The notes under the pieces are model-generated. The model saw only the letters and a list, made by a program, of their open reading frames with translations, was not told where the DNA came from and ran no database searches. Below are positions 48,250 through 58,688 of a DNA stretch of 58,688 nucleotides, piece after piece; position 1 is the first letter of the stretch; every line of letters begins with the position of its first letter. Origin of the DNA: Phoronis australis (lineage: Eukaryota > Phoronida > Phoronidae); NCBI GenBank assembly GCA_002633005.1, contig NMRA01000061.1, positions 1,156,376-1,215,063 of the forward strand. The letters are read 5' to 3'. Made by a program: the position numbers and the translations under genes.

Positions 48250-49339
48250 TTTTCTGATGAGAAAAATGAATCCCATAGTTGGGTCACTCCCGACGGAACA
48301 GATGAATACACGGAAATTCAGTCCAATCCATTGTTTTCCAATTTTGCTACGCTTACGGTAATCATGTACGTAGATAGTATCGGGTATCGAGTACCGGTAT
48401 GCAGCAGAATCGCGGCGTTTTAGAAAATTCTCCTCTAAAATGCTGGAAGTCTAAGAGAAAGTTGTACTTGTTCGATTCGTGTCCCTTTAGGCAGCTTTGA
48501 AAATATCCATTTTTTTAGGAATGGAGGAAGCTCAGGGGATTCTGGGAACTAACCTGTGAGTAATGTGTTACGACTTGTAAATGTCTACAGTAAAAAATGA
48601 GAGTATAGACAATTACACTGACAAACTGGGTTTTGCATGAATCCTATTTCATAAAAAGCTGTTAAGAAATGAATGGAATAGTGTCAATTATGAATAGCAT
48701 TTTTGCAAGTACCAGGATGTAATTCAAGAGACCAGGCACCAACATATCAAATCTCAATCATTGTGGTGCGTGCAATAAAAGTCTGCCTAAGCTTACATTC
48801 AACCATTAGTCGAAGTCAGCGTCCTCATTTTCAGCGTTGTTAACACAGTGAAAATGAAGTCAGTAAAAATGCGTTTCTAATCGATATCCAGCCGCGTGTT
48901 TCATGTAGAAATAGCGTGCATTAGCCGAGAACAGTAGAGGCGGCCAGACGGCCATCCGCTGCTGCAATTCCTCCGCGTATTACGAAACACGATACAAACT
49001 GTAAACGCCTCACAACATTCTCTTCACATCCCGACATTGTGGTGTCAAGCAATGCTAACTGTATCGAGATCATCTGAAAATTGGAACTTGTGTTAATTAT
49101 GCTGAAGATATTATATTACCAATAAACTCATGGTAACAGCGACGATTGTTTAAAGAGCCAAACCCCCGGTAGTTTTTTATTGTATGGTGAAATCATAATG
49201 AACTAGTTTTGCAGGCGTATTTGACAAACGAAACGACGAGAAAGATCGCTGATGGAACAGTCACTGGACGAGTGGAAAATGCCGCACGTGCGAACGCGAT
49301 GTAGGGTAACTTTGATAAGCAAGAGAAATAAGAGAGGAC
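48250..49339. other. No feature recognised
   Basis: Unique-looking sequence without supported exons, RNA genes or clear repeats. Confidence 0.5.
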
Positions 49340-49755
49340 GATGGTGGTTATAATGATGATGTTGACGTTGTTGATGATGATAATGTAGTCGAAGTTAGCG
49401 ATGGTGTTATCATAGATGACGAAGATGGTGATCTAATGACATGAAAATTGATGTCGATGATGGTATTGTCGATGACTATGATAATGATGACGACGATGAT
49501 AATGACGACAACGATGGCGGTGATGACAAGAGGAGATTATAATATCAATTGAGAAAGTGTCGATGATGACGACGACGACAAGGTGAGGATAATGTATAAT
49601 CAAAATTATAAAGATGATAGTGTCGACGATGAAGATGACGAATGATGATTATGATGATGACGACAAGGATGATGGTGATAAAGATAATGATAATGTCGAT
49701 GATGATGATAATGGCGATGAAGATCACGACGATAGTGATCATAAAGAAATAGACT
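49340..49755 (+). repeat. GAT/GAC-rich microsatellite region
   Basis: About 400 bases dominated by imperfect GATGATGAC triplets. Asp-rich and Ile-rich frames across it are products of the repeat, not genes. Confidence 0.9.
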
Positions 49756-51977
49756 ATGACAGTGGCGCAGTGACTGATAACTTTAACGTTTCCCTCATAG
49801 CACGCACACGTGTAAGAACGTATTGATTTAGCTGATGGTTAAATAAAGAATTCATGAATTAACTGACTAATTGCTTCCGCTAATGCCGCGGTCCTCCAGT
49901 GCAGTTTTTATGTGGTAAGACTCATTCTGTTACTGTACATTTTCGTGTTTAGAGCTGCCTGTACGAACTTCCTACTTACCGGTGAAAATCCTTAATCAAG
50001 GTTGCATTGAACTCGGGATTTAATGGAACTTGTCGGAGAAAGTGAAACTTTCAACCAAACATCTCATAGCAAAGGGTTTCTTTCTAGCGAGAACATTTGC
50101 GTGAGAAAAATAATTTCATTTTTAACAGTGTTACAACTTCTTATATAACTAGCTCACAGTCAGTGTCAGAAAATTCAGGGTTTTAATTCGATGAGTTTAA
50201 TTCGAGAGACGATAGCAGCGATATGTTTTCAAGTTATACAAGTTCAATGTGACATAAATCTTTGCTGCCCTCGGTTGTCTAAAACTAAAAGATTTTTTAT
50301 AACATGATATGCCAATCCCTTCATTTCAGGTTGCGTCACTTGAATGGAACTAATTGGGCCGCTGTGGTTTACACAGTGACAATCGCTGCCGTGCCTTGCA
50401 GTACGGTAACTCCGTCGGGATACAATTGGATAAACTGGACAAATACACGTGGATCCCGGTCTTTGCCTTTCCAACATCAATCTATGAAAACACGCGGAGA
50501 GTGTGGATAAAGGAAATTAGTCGGGTTAATTTTTACCCAGCAGAATCCCCGATCTTGATGATACTTTTTCAATTCCGGTACTTTCAAACGGTTGAAATCG
50601 GAAACATATTCACGGCCTTACACCTCGACGATTTCCGACACGACCTGTGAAAATGCACCTGACATTCCGAAACAAGGCCAATGAAAACAATGAGCTTTCT
50701 TACCTCCGGGATAAAGGAGAGCTCTACCCCCGTGTAGTTCGGCCTACTAAAGCAGACACAAACCCGCGTTCTGTCCACCTACCGCTGCAAAATTGTCCTT
50801 AAATTGTTCCTCACTCAGACGAGAAGCGATTTATAGGTGTGCAAAGAACTAACTGTTCGTTATTCGTTGAAACCATGCCCCGCTTATAAAATTATCCTCC
50901 TTTACAAATCAACTTGTACCTTCTGATCAGTCTTAAACAATAACGAGATGTTTCGAAGCCCCAAAGTCACCTCTAAATTTACTGTCAGAGGAAACATTTG
51001 AGACCGACTTCATAAGTATGTGGTCTAAATTTCATACTTAACTGGTATAAATCAGCAATAGAAATTAATGCTTGTGATGGAAGGCGGGTTAATAACTGTT
51101 TTGAGAGATAAAATTCGGGAACCAAACTGACGAAATAACATGCGCAGTGGCAGACATCACACCGCGTAACTTCCGTTCACTCACTTGTAATTTCCATTGT
51201 ATCTCACAACAGTGTTAGGTCTGTTGCTGGTCAGATAATGATCGATTCCTCGAACTCATTTCACGTCAGGCCCACATTTGGGAAAGCAGAACCATACTGG
51301 TATGTGAGGGCATGTGCATGAACCTATCAAAATTATTGCGTGGGGTGCACGAAACTGAGCTGTCCAGGTCAACGGTGCTGAACTGTTCATAACATAGACA
51401 TGTGTTGCATGTTTTGTAAAAACTTGACATCCTTAAAGGCAAATATCATTACTTTTAGGTACACCAGACTTTCTGAGGTCCAGTAAGTTCGTGAAGAATG
51501 ACGCTAGATAATATATTCTTACTTACCAGAGGATAGAAAGGAACGTTTCAACCTCCCGCAAAGCCAAAACTCAGTGTTTCTGCTGAGAGACCATATAGGA
51601 CGCAAAGAATGACCCACCTTAACAGCATGATCAGGAGAGTGTCAAACAGTAACGAATTAAATGTCAGAAATCTCCCATCGTCCGAATTAAAGGAACAAAC
51701 TGGATGCCAATTTTGACTGCAAGCGACAGAAATCAAGTGTTCCGTTTTAGGAGACCCTGTTTGCGAAGGGGTTGCAATCAAACCCCATGCGTTATGAGGC
51801 CTCATATTTAGTGTCGCTTAGGAACGGTTTATACGGGCCAAGATGAGGTATACAACGTGTTTATTATAAATCTGCCATGCACTTTTAATTAACAATTTCA
51901 CCAGGTTTCTTCAACACTACGAACAAATACAGCTGATTCACGACATCCTGCTCCTTTCAACACGTGACCACTGATGA
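49756..51977. other. No gene recognised; scattered short open frames
   Basis: Two stretches look mildly exon-like on the minus strand: 50778-50704, with a strong GAG|GTAAGA donor, and 51629-51552, a hydrophobic leader-like MLLRWVILCVLYGLS. Their phases do not join and no family matches, so no gene is called. Confidence 0.4.
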
Positions 51978-52130
51978 GCACACCAAGGGGGGGGGGGCTC
52001 GGGGGGTGCTCGAATGAGCCCCTCCATTTGGGAAGTGTGCAAAAAAGTCCCCCAGAGAAACAAAAATACGAAAAAAGTAGAAAACAGGACAAAGTCCACT
52101 ATAAGGGCAGGAACTACCAAAATTCGACGA
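51978..52130. mobile_element. Fragment of a G-rich terminal-repeat element, copy 1
   Basis: GGGGGGCTCGGGGGGTGCTC, AATGAGCCCC and CATTTGGGAAGTG match the reversed right end of the element at 54340-54582. Confidence 0.6.
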
Positions 52131-52184
52131 ATGCACAATTCGTAGCTCTGAACGTACCCCATGAATGATAATGTAGACCTTTTA

Positions 52185-53229
52185 CTAAGATTGAATCTTC
52201 TCAAAAATTCGAGCCTCCCATTTTACGGCTGGATGCGCGCATGGTGACTGCCATCTGCCTGCTAAAGAGTCTACTGCACGTCGCTTCGAGATATCGGACA
52301 CAGGGCACGTCACATCAAGCTCGTTCTCGAAGCTCCCGATAGCTGATGAAACAAACAAGGACAGAAACGGACAACTGTATGGCCAAGACATGCCTCGAAT
52401 ACGACCTCCTGCTTCCTATTTCGATTCTACAACGCTCAGTCGGCTCCCTCTCGTTTTTCTCCCGTTTTCGAGATCGTGCTAAAAACTATTTTGGTCCCAC
52501 ATGCACCGAGTTTGAATTGCTTTTATAGGTGTTTGTGACATGAAACTCGTTCTCGGAACAACCGAACCTGCGGCCTAACACTTTCATGAAACGGTGGTCG
52601 GGAATCTGCGATCTCTGTCGAAACATGCTTCAAGTGCGACGTCGTTCTGGGAATTGTCGCTCAGATTTTTCAATGCGTAGTCGGTTCCACTGAAAATGTC
52701 TACGTTTTTAGGAGATCTAGATTATTTGTACCGTATTGTGACAGGGCCTTTAACAAATCATCGTTCTCACACTACCCATTGTACATCACAGAATGCAACG
52801 TTATACTGGACCCTTAATTGCAAAAAATGCAGTTTTCATCCAATTGGCGTGGCGCGGTTTACGCCCACGCATATGGCAACATCTGCGACAGTCGTTGCAG
52901 TTAAAAACAACGGTAACTTTCTTCGTCAAGTGCTTACGTCACCTGTCGACCAGCATAATTTTTTACGGGTATTGTGAGGGTAGTGTAGCCTATAAACGGT
53001 TCAGTAGTAGTAGTTCATGTAGTTAAGAGTTTCTAAAACCATACAAATCAATGAACCGCGACTTACTATGGGCTGGCTGCAGCACTGTAACCATTCCACA
53101 ATCCGGAGGCTTGTCCTCACCCGTCGTCGTCTTTTGTTTTGCCTGGTTCTGGTTAAGAGTTTTCAGCTTCGACTCGTCCACACTGCTAACGCTCTCGAAC
53201 GGCCCGTTGTCTATTCTTATATTAATCAT
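52185..53229 (-). CDS. Weak two-exon gene candidate, unknown protein
   Basis: A first exon from ATG at 53229 to a strong CATA|GTAAGT donor (low end 53067) gives 54 codons and ends in phase 1. A second (52342-52185), after a TTTCATCAG acceptor, supplies two bases and 51 codons to TAG. The predicted 106-residue protein is hydrophilic, with PPDCGMVTVLQPAH and SLAGRWQSPCAHPAVKW; no domain is recognised. Phase agreement is the only support. The second exon lies beside transposon-like sequence, so chance is quite possible. Confidence 0.2.
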
Positions 53230-54339
53230 GATTGCCGGAGTCTTAATAACAACGATCCCCACGGTTATCTGTTCGTCTCACGACTGAGCTGCGAGAAGAC
53301 TGTACGAGTTGACTTGACAAGCCAAGAAACTCACTCGTCAGAGATCGCGTCCACCCACACAGTACACGGGGTTCAGCTTGACTTATGTGATGTGAAGTTC
53401 GATAATAAGCTTGATAATTAATTGATACACATCCACAAAACCGTACGCACTGCGTCTCATTCAGGATGTCAGATGCGCAACGCGATCAGTGCAGTGGTAG
53501 TAAAAGGTCGTTTACATACGGGTCTACAACTTAACACACTACTCACAAGCTTTTGTGTTATGCGCATTGTGTATTGGGATATACGAGCCTGCGGGCAAAC
53601 AATACAATATTCAAAGGAGGAAAGTCGGATGCTTGACAATAGATGGCGTTGTCGATTTACGTTCATCACTAGTCTGTACAAGGACGCATTCGTCCCGGCC
53701 TTACAATTTTCTATGCATTTCCGCAAGTAAAGGAAGGACAAAATTTGTATGCACAGTGCTTTAGTCGTACTTTAGCGGGATGTCGACCTCTTTATATAAA
53801 AAGTGTCAGCCAAAGCTATTTTGATCGTAATAAATCATGCCAAGTGAATCTGAGCATTCGGTAGGCCGGCCGAGCCGCCCTACTCCAGTGGACTGAACAC
53901 AATGATCAACCGCGGAAATTCAAACTAATGTAGCGTAAGCATTGGACATTCCAACACGGTGTCAACTTTACATATTTCACAAAACAATCCCAAATAAACA
54001 CGTGACTTTCCGTGACAACGTGGTGAGCTTTTGAAATGTAGAAAATTACACTGTTGACAACTACTAGCTGATTTAGTTGTGAAGTCGCAGCAGAATTATT
54101 GTAAATGTGTAACAATACAGCTGCAATCAAATTATGAACTCAGATAATTGTTTCTGATTGAGTGTTTGAGTATACCTGCAAATACATTATGAATAACGCA
54201 CTGCACACAATGGCGGGCCGAGTTCACTGACATCACTAGTGATGTACACCACTGTGGGTCTTCGAGTGCGAGCCACTACTGAGTCAAACTTTCAGATTTG
54301 ACCGAGTTCACACTCGAATTTATAACAGAAATGTTGCAT

Positions 54340-54582
54340 GTGCGCACCCAGCCTTCAATATGGGGGTGCTCGAATGCCGTTGTGGTAACAAAAAGGCGGG
54401 CGGAATAAAAAAAAAAAACAAAAAAACGGGGCACCACTGTGACTGAATTGCGCGCTTGTGCTTATTTAGGGGACTTTTGTCTCATTTTTTCGGACTTCAT
54501 GTACTTCGGAGGCGGATCTTTAGCCCACTTCGCCAAATGGGGCTCGTTCGAGCACCCCGAGCCTCCCGCCTGGGTGCGCGCA
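54340..54582. mobile_element. Element with TGCGCACCCAG inverted ends, copy 2
   Basis: The left end is TGCGCACCCAGC followed by GGGGGTGCTCGAATG; the right end, reversed, is TGCGCGCACCCAGG followed by GGGGTGCTCGAACGAG. About 240 bases, non-coding, with an A-rich tract. Confidence 0.7.
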
Positions 54583-57168
54583 TTGAGGACATCAGGTGCA
54601 AACTCCGGACTATGAACGCATTGGTATGAATCACAATATAATCAAGAACAACCGAAGACCAGGAGTTTCGGGCCCTGACCGAGCGACGTGGTATTCATCA
54701 GCGGTGGAAGGTAAAATGGAAACAACCAAAGAAGTCAGACAACCATCTTGTTCGTAGACTGGCACTATTTTGCCTAACGCTGCCATTGCCGGGTCAAAGA
54801 GCGACGCTCGACGGAACGATTGAGTTGGATTACTAAGTTTTGGGTTCATCTTTTATTTTTTGATTCACATAACATAGTCGATAAGAGCTCGTACCAACAC
54901 GTTTATATGTTGGTGTGAATGTTGCCATGAACAGGACTGAATCAAAATTATGACATGAGATATAAACTAATCCCGGAGGCAATGTCAGGTTAGACGAAAC
55001 AAGGAGAGTACTGTAGCCGGAAGCCAAATTTGATTTGTTACATGAATTCTGCTTATCTTACTGTCATAACACGTTTTTATCTGTTTCCACCAAACGATAA
55101 TCGCGTGTGATTCAATGCTCGTGTGTATGATTTTGTATTCGTTTATGTATGATTTGTGTGGTTGGTGCGCATGATTTTTGTTCGTATGCGTGATTTTTTG
55201 GGTTCGTATGCATGACTGATAGGTTCCTCGGTGATATGTGTGTAAGATGCGATGCTCGTGCTTATGATTCCATGGTAACCTTGCATTTGCTACCCTATCG
55301 CCTGCTCACTTAGTTTACGAAGTCAGGGGCTTATTGCTTTTGCGATCTGTAATTGGTCAGTTCCTGCACAAACAGCGACATCTGCAGTCTGGGCCACTTT
55401 AATGAAAAGTGACATTGTCCGGCCGGTTACTACATCATTTCATAACGATCAAAGCCGTCGTACTGTGTTTAAGTTACACAGATGGCAGGAGTATCACTGG
55501 TCGTGGAATAAAAGAACGTCGTTACAGCTGTAAACGAACCGTTACCTACACTGGGTACCGCTCGATCCGCACGTTATAATTTATGCTACGTTTCTCGTTG
55601 CACAGCTCCAGATTCCCCATGCGTGTTGACAAAACATTATTACAATGACGTCACTGAGCTACATGAATAATAAACCTATAGTAGACCAGTCCTGAAGCAG
55701 CTCATCACCCATGCAACACACTGTACACCCCCTTCTTTTATTACAAATTTATCTGTCACTATTTCATATCCGAATTATGTAATTCGTCATTCTAATAAAG
55801 GCAAACTTATTATTGCATTTTGTGTTTCAATGCTGACACCAAGATATTTACAATAAGAGACAATATCACTGCTGGATGTTTTGAAGTTCCTTTATTAATT
55901 AACTCAGGGGTGCCTGCCATTTTGAAAAGTAGGTCAGACATGCCGTGCATTTTTCTACTTCCGTGACAGAGGAGAGTTTAATCATTTAAAGATAACGTTG
56001 ATTTTAATGTAACACAACATGAAAATAAAAAAAACCTTCAGGACCATAAACATTTGAAGTCTGGTCTGCGCGCCACCTGTTTTCCACATCGCGTGACCTA
56101 ATGAACGTGAGTCCGTCTGCCCGGTTAGCAGAAAGTCTTGGGTTCGAGTTACCGGCCGGTCGGGTGCAGAAGCCTTTTCGGACTTATGTTCATTGACCAA
56201 AAGACTTGTTTGATAGTTATTCAAAATTGTGGAGAAACGTGCGTTTCATTCATCGGTTAAAAGTTAGATAAGATATCTGGAAGGACGAGATACTAATAGT
56301 TGTATATTAAACTATAAGTGTTGGCTGCGCTATTAGCCGAGGTTGTTACGCAGAGTATTTTCACGAAAACGGGGTGCCACACGGCTATTTGCACGTGGCA
56401 TCAATGCAACACGTCTAGTTAAACATAATACAGATTTACGGACATTTCGCCGACTCTATTTCCCCCCTTAAAGTCAATGCGAGCAGGAATGCAACCTGCA
56501 CGTTTTTTTCGGAAGGTTGTGGCAGATGAACAAACAGCCACCAGGTGGCCCACGAGTCGACTCAAGTAGAACTGCCTAACTCGTGTCGTAGAAATCAATG
56601 ACATTTCGTGAGTCCGCTCGAGCACGGTTCAGCAACAGGACAGTTCACAAAAATGGAAGGCAGAAATGATGCCTTTGCATTGCTTTTGGTGCCCAGAACT
56701 ACAAAGTAATGTCAGTACTTTTTCGCCTGAACATACGGCATGTACCGGTAGTTAAATGTGGAGATAACGTGACGGATATCAGCCAAGCACGATAATACAC
56801 GATAATATTGACTTATGAATGGCAAACAGTTAGGCAGACGGTAATCGACATTACGTTGTACTTGTTTCCACGATTTCAGTCAGATTTTAGTGCCACAAGA
56901 AATTTCGGGTTCGAGTTCCGCCCGCACAAACTTCAAAATTTTCTTCAGTTTCAGATGACAAGGCGACTTTGTGCTGCAAATATCTCCATCTGTAGCCTTA
57001 GACAATTGATGGGTATTTTCTGATTCACTGTCACCAATTTTCATTTCAACCCCATATCACTCAGTAGCGAATTCTATTCCTAATGTCGCTACCCGAGTCG
57101 CTAAGTTTAGTTGAGTCGCTACCCATAGGGTGGTCATCGGGGACCTAGAAATTCTTTCTTGATGTAGC
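54583..57168. other. No gene recognised
   Basis: Short open frames only. Two B-box-like words (GGGTTCGAGTTACC at about 56140 and GGGTTCGAGTTCC at about 56910) hint at decayed SINE pieces, without convincing A-boxes. A CTCF-like 13/14 match lies at 56538-56551. Confidence 0.5.
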
Positions 57169-57680
57169 CCCCTGAAGCGCTTTAGCAGGGTTGTAACCTT
57201 GACAACCTTGAGGATTTTTATATATGCAAATTAAGGCTGCCCTTATGCAAAGGTCTGTTTTACCTTATAATTTCCTTATCAAGCACCGTAATTACATTAT
57301 TTTGATATTTTACCTATGTTTCCAAGATCAGTAAAATTTATGAAGCTAATTCGCAGGTAAATATATAGTGAGTTTGCATAATTTATGCAAAATACGGTCG
57401 TTATTATTTAAAAATCTTCTTCTGTGCCAAACACTACAAGGAAATGACATTGTTACTTTCACACGTTTCTATGGATAATTGATTTAATAGTCAGTTTGCA
57501 GGTTTCTGCATGAAAACTTATCGTTATTTATGAAAATAATGACCGCCATTATATAAAATTGTTTCTGCTCGTGATTGCCTCACGTGACACTACATGTAAA
57601 TCATTTTGATATTTGCATCTATGTTTTCGTGATCAATGAATTTAGTTAGGTGATCATTAATAATTAATTTTAATTATTTA
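57169..57680 (+). repeat. Family D element with an internal tandem array of about 150 bases
   Basis: The left part (CTGAAGCGCTTTAGCAGG, GACAACCTTGAG, ATATGCAAATTAAGGCTG) matches 30908-31090. It is followed by three degenerate units starting near 57225, 57389 and 57528, each with a TATG(C/A)AAA start, an ATTTTGATATTT or TTGTTACTTT block, and a CTATGTTT(C/T)C or CTATGGAT block. Confidence 0.65.
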
Positions 57681-58028
57681 TACACACATACGTAGGCATT
57701 ATCTATTTTTAACTACCTTTATAAAGTGTGGTTTAAATATATACAATTAATTACATAGCATGCACGTGATTCAAGCAATTGCAATTAATTACAGTTTCCA
57801 CGCGTCATTAATTCGTGCGCCAGTTATTAATTATTTTGTTATTGTTGTACATCCGGTTGTGCGACACCTGTTGAGGACGTTTACTTCGACCAACATTGCA
57901 TTACGACTTTGCGTTTGATTATAGTTCCACATTTCGCTGCGCTTTGGTGTTTGTTTATCTACTGGCGATGCTTTTTTTCCACGAAGGATAGTGTTCAGTG
58001 GATGACTTAATAGCATGCTATCAAGGGG

Positions 58029-58192
58029 TGGGAATAATTCCATGATCGCTCCTCTACATTGCAGTCATGATACCCTAAGCTCCATTCCGGGATGAGCAGA
58101 TCCCAAACCTGTGGTACAAATCCCCATATTTGCACCCTAAACTCCAGACGGGCACCAAAAATGTTCCATACGCGATGACCAAATTTCAATTC
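58029..58192. repeat. Dispersed repeat family C, copy 2
   Basis: Aligns with 30012-30193 (see there). It covers the minus-strand open frame 58189-58007, which is therefore more likely repeat than gene. Confidence 0.6.
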
Positions 58193-58688
58193 CGGGTACC
58201 AGTTATTATGATTTTCAAGAAAGTCAATTTCTTTGGGAGGTGGTCAGTTCCGTACTTTCGTTGGTCATGCCTGCAAAATTCGTTAACGAAAGCGAGAACT
58301 TCAACACTTGATTTAAAACTTTAGATTTCAAGATCTCTTACTTTCTTATAGCAATATTATAGCGCTGTACACTGTAATACATTATAGTTTAATATAATAT
58401 CTAATATAAATTTCTACACAATGTTTTTTAACTTTTCCATTCTAACAGCATCAGTCAAAAACAATACACCATGAAAAGTTCTAAAGTAAGCTTCTACTAA
58501 ATACTGGGATTCTCTATGTTCAGTTAATTTTTGCCAATTTTTGCCTGTTTTATAGTTCTTTAAATTTTCTTGTATTTTTGTTTTCTTTACTGTTTGTTAC
58601 ATAATACGGTCTATAAAAGGTTATCTTGAGTAAAATGGTAACATGATACGTTTTTACTCAGAACAGCTGTACAGCATATAGTAAAGAC
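58193..58688. other. AT-rich end of window, nothing recognised
   Basis: No open frame with support, no repeat match found within the window. Confidence 0.5.

Noticed and set aside
49614-49826. Asp-rich open frame (plus), and Ile-rich frame on the other strand
   Set aside because: Both are direct translations of the GAT/GAC microsatellite.
50240-50780. Several overlapping open frames and an exon-like piece reading VCVCFSRPNYTGVELSFIPE
   Set aside because: FSRPNYTG recalls a beta/gamma-crystallin half-motif, but the partner motifs are absent and a stop lies just before the exon unless a poor acceptor is used.
58007-58189. Minus frame rich in Trp, similar in part to the frame at 30024-30224
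   Set aside because: Both lie in the dispersed repeat family C; the shared residues follow from shared DNA, and no conserved frame runs through both.

Overview
The window is animal (metazoan) nuclear DNA. Coding sequence is sparse and split into short exons with GT-AG introns, protein families are animal-type, and the non-coding DNA is full of decayed transposable elements. The proteins and exon structure fit an invertebrate, and the many apparently heterozygous repeats would suit a marine invertebrate or basal deuterostome such as a lancelet. The species cannot be fixed from the sequence alone. One ambiguous base (43564) shows this is draft assembly.

Three genes can be rebuilt exon by exon with matching splice phases. 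(1) 4119-16855 (+): the 3' part of a REEP5/REEP6 gene (TB2/DP1/HVA22 family, ER-membrane shaping). Its first exons lie left of the window. It has two phase-compatible alternative last exons, giving two different C-termini. (2) 28685-21087 (-): a complete copper type II, ascorbate-dependent monooxygenase of 387 residues, in the superfamily of peptidylglycine hydroxylase (PHM), dopamine beta-hydroxylase and MOXD1. It has a signal peptide, all six expected copper ligands and no DOMON domain. (3) 46450-32164 (-): an almost complete ortholog of ANKDD1A/B, with eleven ankyrin repeats (nearly one exon per repeat) and a C-terminal death domain. The deduced protein is about 513 residues and ends in a CAAX-like CCLS. 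The three genes have no obvious functional link; they are independent neighbours.

Region by region: 1-16855 is REEP introns and exons with tandem repeats, SINE-like pieces and a 1.06-kb DNA transposon (14021-15078). 16856-21086 is intergenic and holds a Penelope-like retroelement fold-back. 21087-28685 is the monooxygenase gene with an antisense reverse-transcriptase fossil in intron 2. 28686-32163 is intergenic, with inverted-repeat elements. 32164-46450 is ANKDD1, carrying a fold-back element and a duplicated block around exon 4. 46451-58688 has no gene I can name. It holds tandem repeats (one with CTCF-like motifs), GAT/GAC microsatellite, MITEs and one weak two-exon candidate.

Motif positions, exon borders and repeat limits were read by eye; borders of degenerate repeats are approximate.
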